A stretch of 64,000 nucleotides of DNA from Hahellaceae bacterium (lineage in GTDB: Bacteria; Pseudomonadota; Gammaproteobacteria; Pseudomonadales; Oleiphilaceae), in contig JACKOB010000002.1 of assembly GCA_024234575.1 (NCBI GenBank), positions 62,001 through 126,000 of the forward strand. Direction: 5' to 3'. Position numbers and translations under genes: made by a program. Below, in pieces: positions 56,983 through 64,000 of this stretch. The notes beneath the pieces were generated by a model. It did not search any database and had not been told where the DNA came from. It saw only the letters and a list, made by a program, of their open reading frames with translations. Each line of letters opens with the position of its first letter. The stretch's first letter is position 1.

Positions 56983-57555
56983 ATGAAGACTGCACAAGAA
57001 ATGAAGCCTAACAGTGTTGCCCTGATTGACGGTCAACCATGGCTCGTCCTAAAAGCCGAATACACAAAGTCTGGTCGTAACACCGCGATCATGAAAATGA
57101 AACTGCGCAACCTGCTGACCGGTTCAACCACCGAAACCGTTTACAAGTTTGATGACAAGCTCGAACAGGTGACGCTTGATAAAGTCGACGTGACCTACTC
57201 TTACTACAGCGAGCCAAACTACGTGTTTGTTGATGAAGAGTACAATCAGTACGAGCTGAACAAAGATGATATCGAAAGCGTATTGCCATTTATCGTTGAT
57301 GGCATGACTGATACTTGCGAAGCCGTTTTCTTCGAAGGTAAAGTTATTTCTGTTGATCTGCCTACAACCATCGTACGTCAAATCGACTACACCGAAGGGT
57401 CTGCCCGTGGTGACACTTCAGGCAAAGTAATGAAGCCTGCCAAGTTGAGCAATGGAACAGAAGTAAAAGTGGCAGATTTCTGTGAAATTGGCGACTGGAT
57501 CGAAATTGACACGCGTACTGGCGAATACAAATCGCGCGCAAAAGCGCCGGTCTAG
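56983..57555 (+). CDS. efp: Translation elongation factor P (arginine type)
   Basis: A 190-residue EF-P with Arg32 in TKSGRNTA, the residue rhamnosylated by EarP (Lys in the EpmA type). The closing motifs [20 protein letters not shown] are conserved. It relieves ribosome stalling at consecutive prolines. The RTX/Ig and DUF6160-like proteins in this window contain Pro runs (PPPPEDP) that would need it. Confidence 0.98.
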   Translation: MKTAQEMKPNSVALIDGQPWLVLKAEYTKSGRNTAIMKMKLRNLLTGSTTETVYKFDDKLEQVTLDKVDVTYSYYSEPNYVFVDEEYNQYELNKDDIESVLPFIVDGMTDTCEAVFFEGKVISVDLPTTIVRQIDYTEGSARGDTSGKVMKPAKLSNGTEVKVADFCEIGDWIEIDTRTGEYKSRAKAPV

Positions 57556-57577
57556 TCCTTCGCTAATGCGTACAAAA

Positions 57578-57604
57578 AGCCCGGCAATTTTGCCGGGTTT
57601 TTTA
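57578..57604 (+). terminator. Rho-independent terminator of efp
   Basis: CCCGGCA-ATTT-TGCCGGG followed by TTTTTTATTG; perfect 7-base stem and U tract. Confidence 0.95.
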
Positions 57605-57618
57605 TTGTGAATGCAAAA

Positions 57619-59745
57619 CTACTCAACATTTACCGCCGCAATCAAACGGTGCTGAACACGACTACCAGTATGTCGAAGGAAGCGCACAAACAAGGCAGAA
57701 ACCACCACAACCCCTGCAATCCACAAACTTGAGAACACGGGATGGCTTGCCCAGTTTGCCAACTGATAAAGCACGGTTGCCAAACCATACGAAAGCAAGG
57801 TTGTCCAGCCCACCACGACCCACATCCATTCAGCCCCTGCTTCACGCTTCACCGCACCCAGCACGGCAACACAAGGGGTGTACAATAAAATAAGTACCAG
57901 ATAACAAAACGCCCCGACGCTGCCGTCAAACAATATCGCCATCTGCGTGAGGGTTTGCTCGTTTACCCCCTGACTTTCAGCTGATACGGCACTGTCTCCT
58001 ACCGCACCAATACCCAATGGGTCGCCCCACGCCCCCATAAGATCAGAAAAGTTATCGGCAATCGAGGCCACTGCAGCCATCGCAGAGCCAGCCAAACCTA
58101 ACGACTCTTCAGCAGAATCCGCTTGCACATAGAGCGCATCCAACGTACCAACAATGGCCTCTTTAGCAAACATTCCGGTAAAAATACCAACGGTTGCGGG
58201 CCAATTCTCTTCTTTTATACCTAAAGGAGAGAATACCGGTGTTATCGCTTTGCCGATGACACTTAGTACTGATTTTTCAGAATTCTCATTACCGAAACTG
58301 CCGTCTGTGCCAATCGAGTTCACAAAGCTCAATGCCGTCACCACCAGCACGATGGTTTTACCCGCTCGCAGAATAAAGCCCTTCAGACGGTGCCAGGTCG
58401 TCATAAAAATATTACGCCAAATCGGCAAATGGTAAGCAGGCATTTCTATAAAAGAGGGTGCAGCTTTGGCGACGAAGACCTGTTTGCGAAATAACCAGCC
58501 GGTAAAGACCGCAACCGCAATACCCAGGATATACAACAAGAAAACTACATTCTGCCCATTGCTGGGGAAAAATGCCGCTGCAAACAAGGCATAAACCGTT
58601 AATCGGGCACCACAGGACATAAATGGTGCCATGACGATCGTCAACAACCGGTCAGTTTCCCGGTTCATTGTCCGCGCCGCCATAACCGCAGGCACGTTAC
58701 AGCCAAAACCGACAATCAGCGGTACGAAGGCGTTGCCTGGCAGCCCGATTCTTGCCATCAAGCGATCAACGACAAATGCAGCGCGGGAGAGATAGCCACT
58801 ATCTTCCAATAACGACAAACACAGATAGAGAAACCCGATAACAGGAACAAAGGTTGCCACCAACTGAATGCCTGCACCTATGCCGCCTGACAAAATACTG
58901 ATGATCCATTGCGGTGCGCCGATATAACCCAGCACATTCGCCACGCCATCGACCAGCACCGCGCCGAAAAGAATATCGAAAAAATCGATAAATACCGCCC
59001 CAACGTTAATGGCCACGGTAAACATCAGGTACATCATTAATAGAAAAACGGGGATGCCCAGCCAGCGACTAAGTACCACCCTATCAACCGTTTCAGACCA
59101 GTTACGACTGTTTTCTCCGGTCGTTAATAAGCCATCAGTGAGTTGCCGAACGATGCCAAACCGCTTTTGCGTGCGTCCCAGCAAATGATCCTCTTCACCG
59201 CCAAAGGCACATACTTTTTCAGCTTCGGCAGTTACCTCAACCAGCTCTTTACTGGCAATACGGGCGTTATCTATTGCCTTATGCAACAAATCGAGTCCGC
59301 GGCCTGTAGCACCTACGAAAGGTATAACCGGCACGGCCAAACGCTCTTCCAACCCTTCGTAATTAATGGTAACACCTTTTTGCCTGGCGACGTCAACCAT
59401 ATTCGCCACAACAACCAGCGGCGTGTTTAGGTCCAATAGCTGGGTTGTCAAAACGAGATTTCGGGATAGGTTGGCCGCATCGACAATGTTAATCACCAGG
59501 TCGAAGTTACCTTGCGCTATATAGGCAGCGGCAATAGCTTCATCCTGGCCAGGATCAATCTGATCAAGACTATAAATGCCCGGCAGATCTACAACCTCTA
59601 TCGATTCTCCTTGCAGGAAAAACTCACCGACCTTTTTCTCTACCGTTACTCCCGCCCAATTGCCAACTTTTTGCCGGGCACCGGTAAGGCGATTAAAGAC
59701 CGTTGTTTTGCCACAGTTTGGGTTTCCGACCAGACACACCTTCAT
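57619..59745 (-). CDS. feoB: Ferrous iron transporter FeoB
   Basis: A 708-residue Fe(II) transporter. The N-terminal G-protein domain has GNPNCGKTT (G1), DLPGIYSLD (G3) and NMVD (G4). The membrane part has two Gate motifs, with PLIVGFGCNVPAVMAAR and FVPVIGFLYLCLSLLEDSGY. Preceded by feoA; no feoC is seen downstream, where the next gene is the convergent efp. Confidence 0.97.
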   Translation of the reverse strand: MKVCLVGNPNCGKTTVFNRLTGARQKVGNWAGVTVEKKVGEFFLQGESIEVVDLPGIYSLDQIDPGQDEAIAAAYIAQGNFDLVINIVDAANLSRNLVLTTQLLDLNTPLVVVANMVDVARQKGVTINYEGLEERLAVPVIPFVGATGRGLDLLHKAIDNARIASKELVEVTAEAEKVCAFGGEEDHLLGRTQKRFGIVRQLTDGLLTTGENSRNWSETVDRVVLSRWLGIPVFLLMMYLMFTVAINVGAVFIDFFDILFGAVLVDGVANVLGYIGAPQWIISILSGGIGAGIQLVATFVPVIGFLYLCLSLLEDSGYLSRAAFVVDRLMARIGLPGNAFVPLIVGFGCNVPAVMAARTMNRETDRLLTIVMAPFMSCGARLTVYALFAAAFFPSNGQNVVFLLYILGIAVAVFTGWLFRKQVFVAKAAPSFIEMPAYHLPIWRNIFMTTWHRLKGFILRAGKTIVLVVTALSFVNSIGTDGSFGNENSEKSVLSVIGKAITPVFSPLGIKEENWPATVGIFTGMFAKEAIVGTLDALYVQADSAEESLGLAGSAMAAVASIADNFSDLMGAWGDPLGIGAVGDSAVSAESQGVNEQTLTQMAILFDGSVGAFCYLVLILLYTPCVAVLGAVKREAGAEWMWVVVGWTTLLSYGLATVLYQLANWASHPVFSSLWIAGVVVVSALFVRFLRHTGSRVQHRLIAAVNVE

Positions 59746-59805
59746 TTGCTATACCTGCTGTTATTCACTAAACCAGATTCAGTGCGTGTTTTTCACAACT
59801 GCCAC

Positions 59806-60033
59806 CTAGATACGATCAACTTCAACGTAGATACCGTCTGCACGGCGAATACTGACGTAAGTCGAACCGGCCTTAACCTGCATTGGATCCCCCAAAGGGG
59901 CCTTGTGCATCAGTTCAACTTTTTCGCCAGGAACAATTCCCAATGCAAGAATTTTGCTTACCAATGCTTCGTCTGCACTGGCAATTGTTTTTACAACATA
60001 GGAGTGACCAGCCTTGATATCTTGCAACGTCAT
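59806..60033 (-). CDS. feoA: FeoA, ferrous iron transport accessory protein
   Basis: A 75-residue SH3-like protein: MTLQDIKAGHSYVVKTIASADEALVSKILALGIVPG then VELMHKAPLGDPMQV, as in FeoA. It binds FeoB and supports GTPase-driven iron uptake. It precedes feoB by 60 bases. Confidence 0.95.
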   Translation of the reverse strand: MTLQDIKAGHSYVVKTIASADEALVSKILALGIVPGEKVELMHKAPLGDPMQVKAGSTYVSIRRADGIYVEVDRI

Positions 60034-60051
60034 AACACTCTCACTTAAATA

Positions 60052-60075
60052 GTAATCATTCTCATTATTATCATT
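60052..60075 (-). promoter_or_regulatory. Fur box upstream of feoAB
   Basis: On the minus strand AATGATAATAATGAGAATGATTAC resembles three overlapping Fur hexamers (GATAAT/NATNAT type). It sits about 20-40 bases before the feoA start, where Fur would repress under iron-rich conditions. Confidence 0.75.
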
Positions 60076-60185
60076 GTTGTAAAAACAAAGTGAATTGACT
60101 TAAGTCATGCAGGATCAAAACCTGCACTGCGGTGCGCGTTAGTTGGGAAGCGAGATTCACTCTCAGGCATCTTAAAACACACAGA

Positions 60186-60225
60186 AAAACCCCGAAACCC
60201 TGATATTAATGGGCCGGGGTTCGTT
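60186..60225 (-). terminator. Terminator of the CBS-domain gene
   Basis: On the minus strand AACCCCG ... CGGGGTTTTTC: outer stem of about 7 base pairs, with an inner GGGC/ACCC pairing, followed by a T-run. It lies about 35 bases after the CBS gene stop. Confidence 0.7.
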
Positions 60226-60256
60226 TTGTTTAGAGGCAGATAAGCCAGACTGGGTG

Positions 60257-60832
60257 CTATTGTTTCAACGCCGTATACACCTCGTAGAAGGAGGAAGGTG
60301 ATGAACTCATAATGGGGATATCAATATGCAAACGACGAGCAATGTCTGATGCCGATATCACTCCCCTTATGTGATGCTTATCCTCATCCACCACTAGGCA
60401 GTGCTGCTCACCGTGGTCTTGAAGTACATGTATGATGTCATCAATGGTAGCGGAGGCTACTTCGTTATAATCGAGAGCTTTAACGTTTGACCGAGGAATC
60501 ATCATATCTGAGACTTTTAGTTCATCACGCCTGACGCCAGACGCCACCTTTAGAACAATTCTTTCCTCTGAAAAATTGTCGAGACTAATTGTTCCAACAA
60601 AGTTTTCGTTGTCATCTACTACCAGCTTTAGTCGTACATGTGCTTTTTTCATTAAGCGCTCAGCTTCTGATAGAGACAATCCCGCCTCGATCACCAAAGG
60701 ATTGTGAAACTTGAAGTCCGTAAAAATTTTCAATGCTGATGATTTAGTCGAAACCCCTTCAAACTCCTCGGGAAAAACTAGATGATCTACTTTGTCTACG
60801 TTGTAAACAGATAATGATCTTACGATATTCAT
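60257..60832 (-). CDS. CBS-domain pair protein
   Basis: About 191 residues from the ATG at 60832 (GAGG upstream; the frame extends to 60850). Two CBS motifs: the first around DFKFHNPLVIEAGLSLSEAE ... VGTISLDNF, the second SDMMIPRSNVKALDYNE ... GVISASDIARRL. It has no fused partner. CBS pairs bind adenosyl nucleotides and act as energy sensors; the partner protein is unknown. Confidence 0.85.
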   Translation of the reverse strand: MNIVRSLSVYNVDKVDHLVFPEEFEGVSTKSSALKIFTDFKFHNPLVIEAGLSLSEAERLMKKAHVRLKLVVDDNENFVGTISLDNFSEERIVLKVASGVRRDELKVSDMMIPRSNVKALDYNEVASATIDDIIHVLQDHGEQHCLVVDEDKHHIRGVISASDIARRLHIDIPIMSSSPSSFYEVYTALKQ

Positions 60833-60921
60833 GGTGCCAACCTCTTTCATTCGTTAACCAAATCAGCCGACCCTGGAATCATAGGAGACTCACTGTGTAC
60901 TGGTCTGCTGGCATACTTTTT

Positions 60922-61221
60922 TCAGGAATGAATAGAAGAGGGTGGCGCACGAATATGCGCAACCACGACAGTTTGTCTGACACGAGAATAAGAGGGTGGC
61001 GAATTTCTAACAGGTAGAAAAGAAATACAGTGCATTCCACACTGTGATGGTCGGTCTACATCAACATCAGAGAATGTGCCGGAGTCCTGATCTTCGCCGG
61101 CGTCCTGGCTTAACTCAAACGTTAAATTTCCAGGTAAAGCGCCATCAACAGCATGCAGAGGCACTAAAATACTTAGAGCCAGCGCTATTTGAATAGATAA
61201 GAGCCTCAAAATACTGATCAT
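60922..61221 (-). CDS. Small exported hypothetical protein
   Basis: About 99 residues from the ATG at 61221, with a signal peptide (about 1-24, ending PLHAVDG). The mature part has two cysteines and two histidines in SQCGMHCISFLP and a VDVDRP stretch, reminiscent of small metal-binding secreted proteins, but I cannot assign a family. It lies between the SulP transporter and the CBS gene. Confidence 0.5.
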   Translation of the reverse strand: MISILRLLSIQIALALSILVPLHAVDGALPGNLTFELSQDAGEDQDSGTFSDVDVDRPSQCGMHCISFLPVRNSPPSYSRVRQTVVVAHIRAPPSSIHS

Positions 61222-61404
61222 AGACTTAAGCTCTGCACAGGCCATCTCACCAGACTATCTCGATTCTACAGGGCCCTTAGCGAGGCCCCACAAAATCGAC
61301 TATATAAGCGCCAAATAAAAAAAACGATCTCACTAGCACTTACTACTTTACTATATGGCGTGTGCAGTAAAATTCAACCTACAAACAAACTATTTGACAA
61401 AAAG

Positions 61405-63123
61405 TCACCGAATAGCCAACAAGGCCTCTTCAAGTGTAGATGTAAAAGACAATTCATCTTTAACAGGTTTCACACCAGCACGCCGCATTGTTTTTAAAGG
61501 TTGAAACTGTAAATCTGCCATGACGACATGCGTGTTGGCAACATGGCACTTTTGCCAATATTTCTCAATCGCCGCCAGCCCTCCAGCATCAACAATGGGA
61601 ACCGCATCCATATACAAAATCACACCTTTGGCATTGATCGAGACACTTTCCAACTCAGCAAAAACCCTGTCAGCCGCGGCAAAGAACAACGGGCCGCTAA
61701 TCTTGAAGACTTTCCACCCCTCTGGCAGACGATCTGGAACATGCTTGGCGCTTTGAGAGATATCAGTGACTTTGGTCATCTCGGCGATTTCTTTCATAAA
61801 CAGCAATGACGCCAGTACAATTCCTGCACTGATAGCAATGACCATATCAAACAGTACCGTAAGAGCCAGACAGACCCCAAACACTACAACATCACTTTTA
61901 GGAGCTTTACGAACCAGATGCACCGACTTATGTGCTTCACTCATGTTCCAGGCGACAATAATTAACAACGCCGCCATGGCAGACATCGGCAGGTAAGAAA
62001 GCAAAGGCGCCAGCAGCACCAGCCCCAGCAATACGACGAGGGCGTGTACCATGGCAGAAACGGGGGACTCGGCGCCAGCTTTTACATTCGTAGCCGAGCG
62101 GGCTATGGCTGCCGTTGCCGTAATGCCACCGAAGAAAGGCGCAATAACATTGCCAATTCCCTGCCCCATCAGCTCACTGTTGGCACTGTGCCGCCGACCA
62201 GTCATACCGTCGAGAACCACGGCACACAGCAACGACTCTATTGCCCCCAGCATCGCAATGGCAAAGGCAGCTGGCAGCAGTGCTTCGATTGTTTTCCAAG
62301 ACCAGACGATCTGCCCTCCATCTGCTCCCGGCTGAGACCAGGGCCAGGCAAAAGATGGTAAAAAAGGTGGTATGCCCGACCCGGTAGAGCCGTCCGGTAA
62401 TAAATAATGAAAGCGTGTGCCAATGGTATCCACCAGATAACCGTGCGTATTCAACTGCCACGCCAACAAGCCACCGAAAATAACGGCTGGCAGATGGGGC
62501 GGCACCGCCGTTTTAAGACGCGGCCACAGCAGCATGGTGGCTATGGTTAACACCGCCACGAACAAACTAGGCCAATCGAAATCGGGCATGGCCATCATCA
62601 ACGCGGAAACTTTACCCACATAGGACTCAGGCATATGTAACAGCGTCAGCCCAAAAAAATCCTTTATCTGTAATGTCGCGATAACGATAGCGATGCCACC
62701 AGTGAAGCCCAGAGTGACGGCCTCGGGTATATACTCGATCAATCTTCCCAGGCGTAACAGTGCCATCCCGATAAGGATAAGCCCCGCCATGACGGATGCC
62801 ACCAGCAAGCCACCAAAGCCAAACTGCTGCACCACCGGAAACAAAATAACCACGAAAGCCGCTGTCGGCCCCGATATGCTGTAACGAGAGCCTCCTGTCA
62901 GCGCGATCACAAACCCGGCGATGATGGCGGTATACAATCCGTACTGGGGGGGGACGCCACTGGCAATCGCCAGTGCCATTGCAAGTGGAATAGCAATAAT
63001 GCCCACTGTACTACCGGCAATGAGGTCTCGAATAAAACGCTGCTTACTATAAGGCTGATCGATACAACTCTCACGTAAGGCAGCGCCGATGCGCAAAGAA
63101 AAAAGATGAGCTCGGTGTGGCAA
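61405..63123 (-). CDS. dauA: SulP-family anion/C4-dicarboxylic acid transporter, DauA-like
   Basis: About 572 residues from a TTG at 63123 (CAGGAG seven bases upstream); the frame extends to 63210. It closely follows DauA: RDLIAGSTVGIIAIPLAMALA, GGSRYSISGPTAAFVVILFP, GRRHSANSELMGQGIGNVIAPFFGGITATAAIARSA (broken here into known segments) and a C-terminal STAS domain (about 455-570). DauA of E. coli transports succinate at acidic pH; SulP members also carry sulfate and bicarbonate, so the substrate is not certain. Confidence 0.9.
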   Translation of the reverse strand: MPHRAHLFSLRIGAALRESCIDQPYSKQRFIRDLIAGSTVGIIAIPLAMALAIASGVPPQYGLYTAIIAGFVIALTGGSRYSISGPTAAFVVILFPVVQQFGFGGLLVASVMAGLILIGMALLRLGRLIEYIPEAVTLGFTGGIAIVIATLQIKDFFGLTLLHMPESYVGKVSALMMAMPDFDWPSLFVAVLTIATMLLWPRLKTAVPPHLPAVIFGGLLAWQLNTHGYLVDTIGTRFHYLLPDGSTGSGIPPFLPSFAWPWSQPGADGGQIVWSWKTIEALLPAAFAIAMLGAIESLLCAVVLDGMTGRRHSANSELMGQGIGNVIAPFFGGITATAAIARSATNVKAGAESPVSAMVHALVVLLGLVLLAPLLSYLPMSAMAALLIIVAWNMSEAHKSVHLVRKAPKSDVVVFGVCLALTVLFDMVIAISAGIVLASLLFMKEIAEMTKVTDISQSAKHVPDRLPEGWKVFKISGPLFFAAADRVFAELESVSINAKGVILYMDAVPIVDAGGLAAIEKYWQKCHVANTHVVMADLQFQPLKTMRRAGVKPVKDELSFTSTLEEALLAIR

Positions 63124-63371
63124 AGGCAAACTCCTGTATAGACTCGGTAACAGCACATTCAATGATCGTTTGGCTGAAAAAACCGCAACAGACGCTGAAA
63201 CACCTACCAAACTAATTGGAAAACAGGTACCAGGTCAATAGGGTTGACGCATGGTAAAACATGATGACCGGTAAGCTCTGCTATACTCAATGGCAGTCAT
63301 GTCCACTCACCTGTTGCTAACGTGCACCACTACCCGTTAGCAAAATCCATAACATTTATCCGGCAACCAAT

Positions 63372-64000
63372 ATGACGCATTCTTTCTCTGCACTGCCTTA
63401 CTTTTTCGCGCTCTTTTCATTGGGCCACGCGGCATGGGCAACCGCTACAGAGCATTTCCTGGTCATCGATGCTAACAATCGCCCCGTGGCCGATGCGGTC
63501 ATCGCTGCGAAAGAGGACCGCCCATTGACGAGCTTCACCGCGAGCCAAAATGTAGCAGTAATGGATCAGATTAATCGCTCGTTTCAACCCTTTGTGATTG
63601 ATATCGACGCAGGCCAGAGAGTCTCGTTTCCCAATAGCGATAATATCCGTCACCATGTCTATTCTTTTTCACCGGCTAAAGCCTTTGAGCTTAAGCTTTA
63701 TAGCGGTATTCCTGAGGCGCCGCTAACGTTCGCAGACCCAGGCATTGTGGTGCTGGGATGCAATATACATGACAGCATGGTTGGTTATATCTATGTCTCG
63801 GCATCACCCCATCACAGCAAAAGTAATGCAGAGGGTAAGGTAACGCTCGACCTGCCAAAGGACAGCATGGAAATTCATGTCTGGCACCCTTCTTTCTCGC
63901 TGGATGGACAAAAGCAACTCACGATGTCTCTGCACAACCTACCTGTAAAAACCATTGCAGAAAACCAGTACCGGGTTATTCAGCTGGATAGCAGTGTCAG
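63372..64000 (+). CDS. Exported cupredoxin-like protein (3-prime end beyond window)
   Basis: From the ATG at 63372 the frame stays open to the window edge (about 209 residues). Signal peptide about 1-23, a first part with a beta-sandwich start (FLVIDANNRPVADAVI), then a cupredoxin with a RHHVYSF His ligand and CNIHDSMVGYIYV, giving Cys, His and Met as type 1 copper ligands. Methylamine-utilisation-like plastocyanin-domain proteins have this layout; an attached downstream region is likely, but cannot be seen. Confidence 0.8.
   Translation, partial: MTHSFSALPYFFALFSLGHAAWATATEHFLVIDANNRPVADAVIAAKEDRPLTSFTASQNVAVMDQINRSFQPFVIDIDAGQRVSFPNSDNIRHHVYSFSPAKAFELKLYSGIPEAPLTFADPGIVVLGCNIHDSMVGYIYVSASPHHSKSNAEGKVTLDLPKDSMEIHVWHPSFSLDGQKQLTMSLHNLPVKTIAENQYRVIQLDSSV

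Overview
The window looks like the chromosome of a free-living, probably marine gammaproteobacterium. The basis is the linked fabA-fabB pair, the earP-efp pair (arginine-rhamnosylated EF-P), feoA/feoB with a Fur-type box, a six-gene Mrp Na+/H+ antiporter operon, a PmrA/OmpR-type two-component system and a GlyGly-CTERM protein. The genus is not assigned. No rRNA, tRNA, CRISPR array, phage or transposase gene was seen. Coding density is high on both strands.

Left part (1-20.5 kb). A renalase-like FAD oxidoreductase runs off the left edge and diverges from an ECF sigma factor/ChrR anti-sigma pair; a good ECF11-type promoter precedes the oxidoreductase. Next come a chromate transporter, a small K+ channel and a CvfB-like S1 protein with a VF530-family protein. 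Facing them is an arsenic operon: an ArsC-ArsR fusion, a GAPDH and ArsJ, the set that exports arsenate as 1-arseno-3-phosphoglycerate. A minus-strand cluster follows with GtrA-like, polyprenyl-P glycosyltransferase, ArnT-like transferase, response regulator and histidine kinase, probably self-regulated envelope glycosylation. Then come a ZntB-like transporter, a chemoreceptor, a metallophosphoesterase with an M14-like peptidase, and a coiled-coil membrane protein. Inverted REP-like repeats lie in the gaps.

Middle part (20.5-42 kb). Two large hybrid histidine kinases (CHASE/PAS/GAF and dCACHE types) flank stress and envelope genes: a lipocalin, a Prx5-glutaredoxin fusion followed by a dihydrolipoamide-dehydrogenase-like flavoprotein, a porin with a translationally coupled PstS-like protein, and a methyltransferase. 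A gene with an N-terminal GQA motif and a C-terminal YIDRG motif appears to be broken by a frameshift. fabA-fabB, a YhcC-type radical SAM protein, an AraC-type regulator, a lactonase-like lipoprotein and a CopD-like membrane protein follow.

Surface locus (42-48.2 kb). Three minus-strand genes encode a degenerate M23-fold protein with a GlyGly-CTERM tail, a long RTX plus seven-Ig-repeat protein, and an intact relative of the broken gene at 30.7 kb. Upstream is an 830-base AT-rich gap with two intrinsic terminators on the strand opposite to the genes, and clustered CTGACTT repeats. This is the least ordinary part of the window and the best candidate for an undescribed surface system.

Right part (49-64 kb). 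The mrp operon (MrpA and MrpB fused) is followed by a transglutaminase-like protein, earP-efp, feoB-feoA, a CBS-domain protein, a small secreted protein, a DauA-like SulP transporter and the start of a cupredoxin-like protein cut by the window end. Many starts are non-ATG (TTG/GTG); where a good ribosome binding site decided the start, this is stated.
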